Shown here piece by piece: positions 8,651 through 17,009 of a DNA stretch of 64,000 nucleotides (positions within the stretch are counted from its first letter, which is position 1; the number at the start of each line of letters is the position of its first letter). Under the pieces are notes generated by a model. The model was not told where the DNA came from and did not search any database. It saw only the letters and a list, made by a program, of their open reading frames with translations. The stretch is taken from contig JAILEG010000005.1 in the NCBI GenBank assembly GCA_024688365.1, positions 52,194-116,193 of the forward strand, in the 5' to 3' direction. The translations under genes were made by a program, and so were the position numbers. This DNA is from Prevotella sp. (GTDB taxonomy: Bacteria; Bacteroidota; Bacteroidia; Bacteroidales; Bacteroidaceae).

Positions 8651-9508
8651 TCATTCTGCTCCTATGGAGTCGCCAGCCATCTGGGATGGGGTGGGAGGGG
8701 CTGCTGCTGCGTCAGGTGTGGTCCCGGCAGCATCAGGGATGGGTGCCTGGACAGGCTCGGCAGTGCCGTTCATCTCTTTCTGTGCCTGCTGGAAATCGGT
8801 GTAGAAGCTCTTGACCTGTGGGTTGTTCTTGAACGTCTCAGTAGCCTTCGCCATGATATATTCAACCCATGACGGCAGCTGATTGACAGCGTTGGCATAC
8901 ATATAGTCGTTCATCCAAATGGGATAGGCATTCGGGGTTGTGTCATAGCTGATGCGGGTCAGGAACACCCATGGCCCGAGTACGTTGTCAAAGTTCTCAG
9001 TGACGAACTTAGTGAAGAGCTTGTCGCCCTTGGCATACACGCCCAGTGCTTTTCTGATGAGCTGGGCGTTGACTGCTTCCTCGTCATGTCCGTTCAGGAT
9101 GGCTGCACTCTCCTCATGGTCAATCTCGCCATACTGGTTGCGCAGCTGGGTGAATTTTGTCCAGAAATCGTTGAGCTTGTCGTTGAGCGGAGTTCCGCTG
9201 ACGCGCTGCTGGGTGTTGTCCAGTTTCACTATGATGTCTCCCTCCTCAATGACGACGGGGAACTGCAGGTTGATGTCATCCATGAAGACCTGTGCCACCT
9301 TTACTGAGTCAATCGTGCCGTGGAAGGAGAACTGCCCGTGGACAACCTCGCAGGAGTCCAGGGATCTCAGTGAGTCGGCCTGGTCAACTTTCAGGTAGAG
9401 TTTCCGCCCATCCAGGCCCGACACGTTTGATGTCCCCTGGATGTCATAAGAGTTGGCGCATGAGCTGAACGCCACAAGAGAGAGAAGTGCGTAGAGAACT
9501 TTATTCAT
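8651..9508 (-). CDS. DUF4369-type secreted lipoprotein
   Basis: A 285-residue lipoprotein with the signal peptide MNKVLYALLSLVAFSSC; the Cys at residue 17 is the lipidation site. The N-terminal half (GRKLYLKVDQADSLRSLDSC.. GQFSFHGTID.. VVIEEGDI) is the DUF4369 beta domain common at the start of Bacteroidota thiol-disulfide oxidoreductases, but no thioredoxin CxxC domain follows. The C-terminal tail is rich in Ala and Pro. The start at 9508 is preferred to the upstream 9544 codon of the ORF track because a promoter element lies between them and because it gives a clean signal peptide. Function is unknown; nearby pyrC may be co-transcribed. Confidence 0.82.
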   Translation of the reverse strand: MNKVLYALLSLVAFSSCANSYDIQGTSNVSGLDGRKLYLKVDQADSLRSLDSCEVVHGQFSFHGTIDSVKVAQVFMDDINLQFPVVIEEGDIIVKLDNTQQRVSGTPLNDKLNDFWTKFTQLRNQYGEIDHEESAAILNGHDEEAVNAQLIRKALGVYAKGDKLFTKFVTENFDNVLGPWVFLTRISYDTTPNAYPIWMNDYMYANAVNQLPSWVEYIMAKATETFKNNPQVKSFYTDFQQAQKEMNGTAEPVQAPIPDAAGTTPDAAAAPPTPSQMAGDSIGAE

Positions 9509-9533
9509 AGACAAATTAACTGGTTCTTTCTGA

Positions 9534-9541
9534 CAAAAATA
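9534..9541 (-). promoter_or_regulatory. -7 element of the DUF4369 gene
   Basis: TATTTTTG matches TAnnTTTG on the minus strand, 26 bases before the start at 9508, and rules out the longer ORF start. Confidence 0.5.
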
Positions 9542-9610
9542 CAATGTATTATTGATGTTCGGAAAAATTTTTATTCAAATTAAAACTATTATATGTGGCT
9601 TTAAGTTTTT

Positions 9611-10045
9611 TTAGTTACTTGCAGCTCTGTCCTCCTTTTCCAGCTCGTAGCTGATGCGGTGGGTGGTGTATATCTCCAATATGGCGGCGATAAGCAGAAT
9701 AACCACCCAGTTATGGTGGAAAATGCTTATATAGGAGCTGTAGCCGTCAAGGGAGTTGGCAACGACGGGCTGCAGGAAGTGGTAGGAGTCCTCCACCATG
9801 AACAGCCCTGCAAGGATGAATCCCGCATCAGCCAGCATCATGATCTTGCGCAGGCGGCGAATGGTCAGACCCGTGCCCAGATAGCTCTGCCTGAGCTGCA
9901 TGAGGACGAAGCCGACTGCTCCTGCCAGCATCAGCCAGCATGCCACGGGCTGGGCAATGAAGAATGCATACAGGCCTGCACCTGCCACCATCAGCAATCC
10001 ACCAAAAAGATAAATGAATGATTCAAGTTTACTCAGCTGTCTCAT
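9611..10045 (-). CDS. Small integral membrane protein, unknown function
   Basis: About 144 residues with four predicted membrane helices (around residues 10-30, 35-52, 70-88 and 112-130) and a charged C-terminal tail ending EKEDRAASN. No catalytic motif is recognised. The start MRQLSKLESF at 10045 is chosen over the track start at 10078 because it reduces overlap with the DivIC-like gene to 17 bases; either is possible. It follows the division-protein gene in the same operon, so a membrane role linked to the cell envelope is plausible but unproven. Confidence 0.72.
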   Translation of the reverse strand: MRQLSKLESFIYLFGGLLMVAGAGLYAFFIAQPVACWLMLAGAVGFVLMQLRQSYLGTGLTIRRLRKIMMLADAGFILAGLFMVEDSYHFLQPVVANSLDGYSSYISIFHHNWVVILLIAAILEIYTTHRISYELEKEDRAASN

Positions 10046-10373
10046 ATTTAGGTGTGTTGTCAGCAGGCTGTTCATCATCGCTCAGCACGAAGATGTCCTC
10101 ATCGTCAGCCTTCATGAAGTAACGCTCACGGGCAATCCGGGCAATGGCCTTGGGGTCATGCCTGAGGTCTTTCAGCTGTTGGGTGTCATGCTGGTATTGC
10201 CGGTTGTATTTCTGAATCTCAGCCTTCAGGTCATCAATCTGATAAGCATACTCGATGCGCCTCATGAAGCTGTTCTCGTCCAGCACCCCGACGATGAGTA
10301 TGCCGAGGATGATGACGATATGAAACTTGAATCGGCTCAGAAATCTGAATATGTGCCCAGTAATCTTGCTCAC
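10029..10373 (-). CDS. Septum formation initiator (DivIC/FtsB-like)
   Basis: A 114-residue bitopic membrane protein: cytoplasmic start, one membrane helix (FKFHIVIILGILIVGVL) and an extracytoplasmic coiled coil (residues about 45-75) followed by the family's DPKAIARIARERYFMK segment. Such proteins link FtsL with the divisome and are needed for septum formation. The ORF track start at 10469 is wrong: a TACTTTTG promoter lies inside it. The GTG codon at 10373 (VSKITGHIF) is the only sensible start after the transcription start. It is divergent from dnaX. Confidence 0.85.
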   Translation of the reverse strand: MSKITGHIFRFLSRFKFHIVIILGILIVGVLDENSFMRRIEYAYQIDDLKAEIQKYNRQYQHDTQQLKDLRHDPKAIARIARERYFMKADDEDIFVLSDDEQPADNTPKYETAE

Positions 10374-10396
10374 TTCTGTGTAATTATTATTTTCTG

Positions 10397-10404
10397 CAAA
10401 AGTA
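10397..10404 (-). promoter_or_regulatory. -7 element of the DivIC-like gene
   Basis: TACTTTTG on the minus strand matches the consensus and lies 23 bases before the GTG start; it decides that start. Confidence 0.65.
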
Positions 10405-10500
10405 AGTAAAAGATTGCAGATGGGTGCAGGACGAATGTAGATTTTTAGCAAATTAACAATTAATTCCATCCCTCCTCCCTCCTCTTCCCTTAACTTTTAT

Positions 10501-10508
10501 TACCTTTG
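10501..10508 (+). promoter_or_regulatory. -7 element of dnaX
   Basis: TACCTTTG matches TAnnTTTG, 23 bases before the dnaX ATG. Confidence 0.65.
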
Positions 10509-10531
10509 CAGACAATCAGAATTTAAAGACT

Positions 10532-12343
10532 ATGGACGAATATATTGTTTCGGCGCGGAAGTATCGCCCGGTGTCGTTCGACTCTGTGGTCGGGCAACAG
10601 GCACTTACCACCACGCTGAAGAATGCCGTGAGGAGTGGAAAGCTGGCGCATGCCTATCTCTTCTGCGGACCGCGTGGCGTGGGAAAGACCACCTGTGCCC
10701 GTATCTTTGCCAAAGCCATCAACTGCGAGCATCCTACGGCAGACGGAGAGGCTTGTGGGGAGTGTGAGAGCTGTAAGGCTTTCAATGAGGGGCGCAGCTA
10801 TAACATCTTCGAGCTGGATGCCGCCAGCAATAACTCAGTTGAGAACATCAAGACGCTGATGGACCAGACACGCATCCCGCCACAGGTGGGCCGCTACAAG
10901 GTGTTCATCATTGATGAGGTCCACATGCTGTCAACGGCAGCCTTCAATGCCTTTCTCAAGACCCTGGAGGAGCCGCCCGCACATGTCATCTTCATCCTTG
11001 CGACTACCGAGAAGCACAAGATTCTCCCTACCATCCTGTCCCGTTGCCAGATATATGACTTCGAGCGGATGACCGTCCCGAACATCATCAATCACCTGAA
11101 GCGTGTGGCTGAGAAGGAAGGGATACTATATGAGGAGCAGGCACTGAGCGTCATTGCCGAGAAGGCTGATGGCGGCATGCGCGATGCCCTCTCCATCTTC
11201 GACCAGGCGGCGAGCTTCTCGCAGGGCAACATCACTTACCAAAAGGTGATAGAAGACCTGAACGTACAGGATGAGGACAACTATTTCAGCATTGTTGACC
11301 TTGCCCTGGAGAACAGGGTAAGTGAGATAATGGTGCTGCTGAACACGGTCATCAACAAGGGGTTTGATGGCGGACACCTCATCAACGGACTGGCTTCCCA
11401 CGTGCGCAACGTGCTGATGGCAAAGGACGCACAGACCCTTCCGCTCCTTGAGGTGAGCGAGCAGCAGCGTCAGCGTTACCAGGCACAGGCGCAGAGGTGC
11501 CCCACACAGTTCCTGTACAGTGCGCTTCAGATAATGAACCGCTGTGACGTTGAGTACCGGCAGAGTTCCAACAAGCGGCTGCTGGTGGAGCTGACTCTCA
11601 TCCAGGTGGCGCAGCTGACGCAGAAGGACGATGACGTGCCAGCCTCGGGGCGCAGCCCTAAACGATTGAAATCCCTGTTCAAGAATATTATTGTAAAGGC
11701 TCAACAGAAAACGGCTCCGCAGGTGGCCGGGAGCCTGAAGCACAATGAAGGTGCATCCCGCCGCAATGGAGGTGGCGAGGAGCCTGTGGCGGCCGTGTCA
11801 CATTCCGCCGCTCCAGTGCCCGGTAGCCGTCCTTCCCGCCCCACAGCGGTGGCGTTGAGAGGCCTGCCCAGCTCCATTAACTTTGGAAGGCTGGGCTTGT
11901 CATTTGACAATCTCCTCAAGGGTGAGCAGGAGAAGGTTGCCAAGGAGGTGGAGCCTGAGGTGACCAACAAGGAGGAGAATGAGATATTCAGCCAGCAGGA
12001 TCTTGTCGTCCAGTGGCGTGCCATGTGCAGCCGTATGCCCAGTGGCATGCAGGCTTTGGCGCAGCGCATGAAGAATATCACACCCACGATAACCGAACTG
12101 CCCAATATCCAGGTTCTTGCTGAGAACAACATCCAGCTCAATGAATTGTTGGGTATCAAGGCCCGGATCCGCGCCACGTTGGCAAAGACCCTGCATAATG
12201 GGCAGATAGACCTCACCATCCGGCTTGCCAAGCAGGAGGAGATCAAGCCTATCCTCACTCCGAGGCAGGAACTGGAGAAGCTGAAACGGTCGAGCCGTTC
12301 GGTAACCAAACTCATAGAGACGCTCGGCCTGGATCTGGCATAG
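10532..12343 (+). CDS. dnaX: DNA polymerase III gamma/tau subunit
   Basis: A 603-residue clamp-loader ATPase. The AAA+ core has Walker A GPRGVGKTT near residue 45, a four-Cys zinc module (C..GEACGECESC), Walker B IIDEVHML and sensor FILATTEKHKILPTILSRC. Domain III follows, then a long variable tail (residues about 370-603) rich in Arg, Pro and charged residues, as expected of tau-like proteins that contact the polymerase. It loads the sliding clamp and coordinates the replisome. Transcribed alone, divergent from the DivIC-like gene, with a strong hairpin terminator downstream. No programmed frameshift slip site was evident. Confidence 0.95.
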   Translation: MDEYIVSARKYRPVSFDSVVGQQALTTTLKNAVRSGKLAHAYLFCGPRGVGKTTCARIFAKAINCEHPTADGEACGECESCKAFNEGRSYNIFELDAASNNSVENIKTLMDQTRIPPQVGRYKVFIIDEVHMLSTAAFNAFLKTLEEPPAHVIFILATTEKHKILPTILSRCQIYDFERMTVPNIINHLKRVAEKEGILYEEQALSVIAEKADGGMRDALSIFDQAASFSQGNITYQKVIEDLNVQDEDNYFSIVDLALENRVSEIMVLLNTVINKGFDGGHLINGLASHVRNVLMAKDAQTLPLLEVSEQQRQRYQAQAQRCPTQFLYSALQIMNRCDVEYRQSSNKRLLVELTLIQVAQLTQKDDDVPASGRSPKRLKSLFKNIIVKAQQKTAPQVAGSLKHNEGASRRNGGGEEPVAAVSHSAAPVPGSRPSRPTAVALRGLPSSINFGRLGLSFDNLLKGEQEKVAKEVEPEVTNKEENEIFSQQDLVVQWRAMCSRMPSGMQALAQRMKNITPTITELPNIQVLAENNIQLNELLGIKARIRATLAKTLHNGQIDLTIRLAKQEEIKPILTPRQELEKLKRSSRSVTKLIETLGLDLA

Positions 12344-12417
12344 TACATAGGGAGGGCGGTGGATTTCCTTCCAGGAAGGCTCTCATCTCTCCTGTCCCTT
12401 GGCTTCTTTCGCTGTTG

Positions 12418-12483
12418 AAGCTGCCCTTTTGTTCCCTAAAAGCTGCCCTTTGATGCTGTCAAATGGCAGCTTTTGTTATATAA
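12418..12483. repeat. Three 22-base units after dnaX
   Basis: Two units begin AAGCTGCCCTTT and a third carries the complementary motif GGCAGCTTTTG, at a period of 22 bases. Units two and three pair to form the dnaX terminator, so the array and terminator overlap. See also the related array at 12597. Confidence 0.55.
12438..12474 (+). terminator. dnaX terminator
   Basis: AAAAGCTGCCCTTTGA pairs with TCAAATGGCAGCTTTT (two bulged bases), followed by a T-rich run. It sits 95 bases after the dnaX stop. Confidence 0.75.
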
Positions 12484-12596
12484 AACAGGTTATTTTTACT
12501 ATAAAATCAAATTAATAATGATTGAAAAATAATTTATTTTATATTTAAAAATAAATTAAAAACAATATGGAAATAATTTATTTTTTATCTTGAAAG
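12484..12596. other. AT-rich spacer between two periodic arrays
   Basis: About 110 bases made almost entirely of A and T (runs such as TTATTTTATATTTAAAAATAA) inside a genome of balanced composition. No gene is seen. It separates two groups of related GGCAGCTT-type repeats that remain in 22-base phase (132 bases apart). Confidence 0.5.
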
Positions 12597-12662
12597 GGCA
12601 CCTTCTGATGTCCATGTAGGCAGCTTTTGCCATGCGGGAAGGCACCTTCTGCACCGCAATTG
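12597..12662. repeat. Three 22-base units upstream of lptD
   Basis: Three consecutive units begin GGCACCTTCTG, GGCAGCTTTTG and GGCACCTTCTG; the following 11 bases of each differ completely. A conserved half alternating with a variable half at a 22-base period is not explained by coding. It lies 135-200 bases upstream of the lptD promoter element. Confidence 0.7.
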
Positions 12663-12796
12663 AGCAGTGGCTGAAGGCGAGGATATGGACGATGCTTGGG
12701 CAACGGGTGTCAACAGGCAGGGCGAGCAGCTGCTACAGGAGCAGGAATGGAAACGTTAAAATAGCGTAATGGTATCAATATTCGCCATTATTTCTG

Positions 12797-12804
12797 TACT
12801 TTTG
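12797..12804 (+). promoter_or_regulatory. -7 element of lptD
   Basis: TACTTTTG matches TAnnTTTG, 14 bases before the lptD ATG. Confidence 0.65.
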
Positions 12805-12818
12805 CACGATATTAGACA

Positions 12819-15671
12819 ATGAGAAATAAGAGCATTATACTCCTGCTGGTGCTTGCCGTCGTCTGTGCGATGGCAAGTGTCAATATGCCCTTGCCTAAAG
12901 GAAAGAAGCCTAAGAGAGGACAGGCGGATGCCGTTGTGGTTGACACCTTGCTGAGAGGACATTCCGCTGGCACAGACAAGGGTGTTGACCGCAACGACAG
13001 TAACACTCAGGATACCGCGAAGATGGACTCGCTTCAGCTGGCTATCTATCATCATAACAGGGCTATAGACGATTCTATCCATGCTGACAGCGTGATGCGG
13101 GCACGGTCGAATGGGATTGATGCTCCGGTCAATTACTCGGCTGACGACTCACTCGTCTATGATGCTGAGACGGGTACGGCCTTCCTCTATGGCAACTCGA
13201 AGGTGGACTATCAGAACATGAAGCTGAAGAGTGACAAGGTGTTCATGAACCTTGACAGCAGCACGGTGCGTGCCACGGGCACGGCCGACACGACAGAGGA
13301 GACAGGACTCAAGGGCAAGCCGCTTTTCACGATGGGCAAGGACGAGTATGAGAGTGACACGATGGCGTTCAACTTCAAGTCGAAGAAAGGTCTCATCAAG
13401 GGTGTCTATACGGAGCAGCAGGACGGTTTTCTCAGCGGCGAGGTGGGCAAGCGTGACTCATCTGGTGTCATTTACCTGCAACATGGCCGTTACACCACGT
13501 GCGACGACCCTCACCCCGACTTCTACATTGCCCTCTCCCGTGCCAAGGTCCGCCCAGGCAAGGATGTTGTCTTCGGACCGGCTTACCTTGTTGTGGCTGA
13601 CGTGCCTTTGCCGCTTGCCATACCCTATGGCTTCTTTCCCTTCTCAAAGAAATACTCCAGCGGATTCATCATGCCAAGTTATGGTGACGAGCAGGACCGT
13701 GGCTTCTACCTGCGGGATGGTGGATACTACTTTGCTATCAGTGACAAGTGGGACCTGAAGCTCCTTGGTGAAATCTACACCAAAGGCTCATGGGGTATAT
13801 CGGCAGCCAGCAATTACCGAAAGCGATACAAGTATTCCGGCTCGTTTCTCTTCAGCTACCAGGACTCGAAGACGGGCGACAAGGGCCTGCCCGACTTTGC
13901 TGAGCAGGAGAGCTTCAAGATTCAGTGGAGCCACCGGCAGGACCCGAAGGCAAATCCCTTCAGCTCTTTGGCTGCCAGCGTGAACTTCGCAACGTCAAGC
14001 TATGAGCGGAACAACCTGAACAGTATGTACAATCCGCAGACGCTCACGCAATCGACCCGTACCTCATCCGTCAGCTGGAGTACGACATTCTCCAGCATCG
14101 GGCTGTCGCTCAGTGCCACGACCAACCTGGCGCAGAACATGCGTGACTCAACCATACAGATGACATTGCCCGACCTGAACATCAGCCTGAGCCGCTTCTA
14201 TCCATTCAAGCGGCGGCATGCCGCAGGCAAGGAACGATGGTATGAGAAAATCTCCATGAGCTATACCGGTCAGCTGTCGAATTCCATCTCGACAAAGGAG
14301 GACAAGCTGTTGCATACCAATCTCTTCAAGGGCTGGCGCAACGGATTCCAGCACAACATCCCCGTGCAGGCAAACTTCACCTTGTTTAACTATATCAACC
14401 TCACACCATCGTTCACCTTTACTGACCGTATGTACTCAAAGAAGGTGTCACGGGCATGGGACTATGCTGCCCAACGGGAGGTGAGGGCTGACACCACTTA
14501 CGGTTTCCACAACGTCTATAACTGGAGTCTCAGCATGAGTGCCAGCACGAAGCTCTATGGCTTCTGGACTCCTAACCGCAAGCTCTTTGGCGACAGAATC
14601 CAGGCCATCCGCCATGTCATCACACCGCAGGTGTCGGTGTCTTACTCACCTGACTTCAGCGCACGCCGCTATGGCTACTATGACAGCTACCAATACACGG
14701 ATGCTGACGGCAATGTGCGGCTCGTTGAGTATTCGCCTTATCAGGATGAGCTGTACGGTGTGCCAGGACGGAGCAGGAGCGAGATGATAACCTGGGATGT
14801 GAGCAACAACATTGAGATGAAGGTGAGGAGTGACAAGGACTCAACCGGATTCAGGAAGATAAGCCTCATTGACGAGTTAGGGGCAAGCATGTCATACAAT
14901 GCTGCTGCCGACTATCACCGCTGGAGCGACCTCAGCGTGCGGCTGCGCCTGAAGTGGTGGAAGAACTACACCTTCTCCATGAACGCGCAGTTTGCCACAT
15001 ACGCTTACGAGATAGGTGCCGATGGCAAGCCTTACGTGGGGAACCACACTGAGTGGGGTTACGGCCGTCTGCCCCGTTTCCAGGGTATGTCGCAGAACTT
15101 CTCGTTCACGCTGAACCCGGAGAAGCTGAGGAAATGGTTTGGTGGAAGGGAAGATGATGACGAACGGGCATCGGATGATGATGAGGGGCCTGATACGGAT
15201 ATAGAGTCGAACATGGATGATGACCTTGAGCGTGGCAAGCATGCTGCCAGGAAGAAGCGTGGCAACATCGCCGAGACGGATGAGAACGGATACATGAGGT
15301 TCAACATGCCCTGGTCGTTGACCATCGGCTATGGTATCACGATGCGTGAGAACACGGCGGGCCGCTTCGACACCAGGACGATGCGCTATCCCTATAAGTT
15401 CACGCAGACGCTGAACGTGTCGGGCAATATCCGCATCAGTGACGGATGGAACATCAACTTCTCCACTGGCTACGACTTTGAGAACCATGACATGAGCATG
15501 ACCACTGCCAGCCTGTCACGTGACCTGCACTGCTTCAACATGAGTGCCTCTGTCGTGCTGGCACCCTACACGTCCTACAACTTTACCTTCCGGTGTAATG
15601 CCTCAACGCTGACTGATGCGCTGAAGTATGACAAGCGGAGCGGAATCAGCAATGCCGTGCAGTGGTATTAG
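12819..15671 (+). CDS. lptD: LPS assembly outer-membrane protein LptD (OstA-like)
   Basis: A 950-residue outer-membrane beta-barrel with a signal peptide (ILLLVLAVVCAMASV). Residues about 100-240 form the periplasmic OstA/LptA-like jellyroll (SADDSLVYDAETGTAFLYG.. KSKKGLIKGVYTEQQDGF), which receives lipopolysaccharide from the Lpt bridge; the barrel (residues about 260-950) inserts it into the outer leaflet. The proline-rich VPLPLAIPYGFFPF segment lies at the junction, as in the family. An acidic insertion (EDDDERASDDDEGPDTD) near residue 790 probably forms a surface or periplasmic loop. Monocistronic, with its own promoter. Confidence 0.9.
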   Translation: MRNKSIILLLVLAVVCAMASVNMPLPKGKKPKRGQADAVVVDTLLRGHSAGTDKGVDRNDSNTQDTAKMDSLQLAIYHHNRAIDDSIHADSVMRARSNGIDAPVNYSADDSLVYDAETGTAFLYGNSKVDYQNMKLKSDKVFMNLDSSTVRATGTADTTEETGLKGKPLFTMGKDEYESDTMAFNFKSKKGLIKGVYTEQQDGFLSGEVGKRDSSGVIYLQHGRYTTCDDPHPDFYIALSRAKVRPGKDVVFGPAYLVVADVPLPLAIPYGFFPFSKKYSSGFIMPSYGDEQDRGFYLRDGGYYFAISDKWDLKLLGEIYTKGSWGISAASNYRKRYKYSGSFLFSYQDSKTGDKGLPDFAEQESFKIQWSHRQDPKANPFSSLAASVNFATSSYERNNLNSMYNPQTLTQSTRTSSVSWSTTFSSIGLSLSATTNLAQNMRDSTIQMTLPDLNISLSRFYPFKRRHAAGKERWYEKISMSYTGQLSNSISTKEDKLLHTNLFKGWRNGFQHNIPVQANFTLFNYINLTPSFTFTDRMYSKKVSRAWDYAAQREVRADTTYGFHNVYNWSLSMSASTKLYGFWTPNRKLFGDRIQAIRHVITPQVSVSYSPDFSARRYGYYDSYQYTDADGNVRLVEYSPYQDELYGVPGRSRSEMITWDVSNNIEMKVRSDKDSTGFRKISLIDELGASMSYNAAADYHRWSDLSVRLRLKWWKNYTFSMNAQFATYAYEIGADGKPYVGNHTEWGYGRLPRFQGMSQNFSFTLNPEKLRKWFGGREDDDERASDDDEGPDTDIESNMDDDLERGKHAARKKRGNIAETDENGYMRFNMPWSLTIGYGITMRENTAGRFDTRTMRYPYKFTQTLNVSGNIRISDGWNINFSTGYDFENHDMSMTTASLSRDLHCFNMSASVVLAPYTSYNFTFRCNASTLTDALKYDKRSGISNAVQWY

Positions 15672-15757
15672 TTGACGGGGCTGGCCGACAGGCTGCCAGA
15701 AGGATTCTTTGGTGGAAGGCATCCCATAGGATGCTCTTGGTGAAAAAATACAATGAA

Positions 15758-15777
15758 GGGCGTGAGTAATCACGCCC
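15758..15777 (+). terminator. Hairpin after lptD
   Basis: GGGCGTGA and TCACGCCC with a four-base loop, about 90 bases after lptD. It probably ends lptD transcripts, though the downstream T run is interrupted. Confidence 0.45.
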
Positions 15778-15833
15778 CTATGCTATTGGGTATTTATTCC
15801 CTTATTATATAAACAACACAAACGAGAACTGAC

Positions 15834-17009
15834 ATGAAGAAACAAACACAAGCTATTCACCTGCCTTACAAGCGGCGGGATGCCTATGACGCATTGAGTA
15901 TGCCCGTCTATAATGCCGTGGCATATGAGTTTGATACGGCACAATTGATGGCTGACGCTTTCTGTGGCCGTATGGATGCCCCGGATTACTCACGAGTGGA
16001 GAATCCTACGGTGACTAATTTTGAACTTCGGGTGAAGGCACTGACTGGTGCCAAGACCGTCACAGCCCTCAATTCAGGCATGGCGGCTATCAGCAACACG
16101 CTGCTTGCCGTTGCCGCCCAGGGAAAGAATGTGGTCACGTCCTGCCACCTCTTTGGCAATTCCTATTCTTTGCTGACATCGACGCTGAGGCGGTATGGCG
16201 TCGAGGCAAGGCTCTGCGACCTCACTGATGTTGGTGCTGCGGAGCGTCAGGTGGATAGTGATACGTGCTGCCTGTTTCTTGAGATTATGACCAATCCTCA
16301 GCTGGAGGTGGCTGACGTGAGGGCTTTGGCAGAGATGGCACACAGGCACGGTGTGCCTGTCATTGCCGACACTACGATTATTCCTTTCACTCAGTTCTCT
16401 GCCCGGCAGCTGGGAATTGACGTAGAGGTGGTCTCCAGTACGAAATATATCAGTGGCGGTGCCACGTCGTTAGGTGGTTTGGTCATTGACTATGGCACGT
16501 TCCCGATCATCGGAGAACGGATGCAGGGAGAGATGCTCTTCAATCTTGGAGCCTATATGACGCCACAGGTGGCTTACATGCAGACGTTGGGGCTGGAGAC
16601 TCTTGAGGCCCGCTATGGGGTGCAGGCCGGCAATGCGCTGGAACTGGCGCGCAGGTTGCGTATGCTCAAGGGTATAGAGCGGGTGAACTATGTGGGATTG
16701 GAGGATAATCCGTATCACGGTCTGGCGGTCAGCCAGTATGGCAATACAGCCGGGGCAATGGTCACGATTGACCTGGAGAGCCGCGAGGCCTGCTTCGGAC
16801 TGATTGACCGTCTCCGCCTCATCCGCCGTGCCACCAATCTCTTTGACAACCGCACGCTGGCCATTCATCCTGCCAGCACGATCTTCGGACTTTTCAGTGC
16901 CGAGGAGCGGGCAGGAATGGATGTGCTTGACACGACGGTAAGGCTCAGTATCGGCCTGGAGAGTGTTGATGATTTGTTTGATGACATTAAGCAGGCACTG
17001 GAACCATGA
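15834..17009 (+). CDS. Transsulfuration PLP enzyme (cystathionine gamma-synthase / O-acetylhomoserine sulfhydrylase family)
   Basis: A 391-residue fold-type I PLP enzyme of the Cys/Met metabolism family. It has the N-terminal YSRVENPTVTNFE segment, LNSGMAAISN near residue 80 and the PLP-binding lysine in SSTKYISGGATSLGG near residue 204. Members join activated homoserine to cysteine or sulfide on the way to methionine. Which activated homoserine is used cannot be judged. Its stop overlaps the start of the next gene by four bases; that gene is a C-S lyase, so together they can take cysteine sulfur to homocysteine. Confidence 0.87.
   Translation: MKKQTQAIHLPYKRRDAYDALSMPVYNAVAYEFDTAQLMADAFCGRMDAPDYSRVENPTVTNFELRVKALTGAKTVTALNSGMAAISNTLLAVAAQGKNVVTSCHLFGNSYSLLTSTLRRYGVEARLCDLTDVGAAERQVDSDTCCLFLEIMTNPQLEVADVRALAEMAHRHGVPVIADTTIIPFTQFSARQLGIDVEVVSSTKYISGGATSLGGLVIDYGTFPIIGERMQGEMLFNLGAYMTPQVAYMQTLGLETLEARYGVQAGNALELARRLRMLKGIERVNYVGLEDNPYHGLAVSQYGNTAGAMVTIDLESREACFGLIDRLRLIRRATNLFDNRTLAIHPASTIFGLFSAEERAGMDVLDTTVRLSIGLESVDDLFDDIKQALEP

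Noticed and set aside
15672-15833. SAM riboswitch before the methionine genes
   Set aside because: Only one simple hairpin is present, probably the lptD terminator; no SAM-I or SAM-II core could be recognised.
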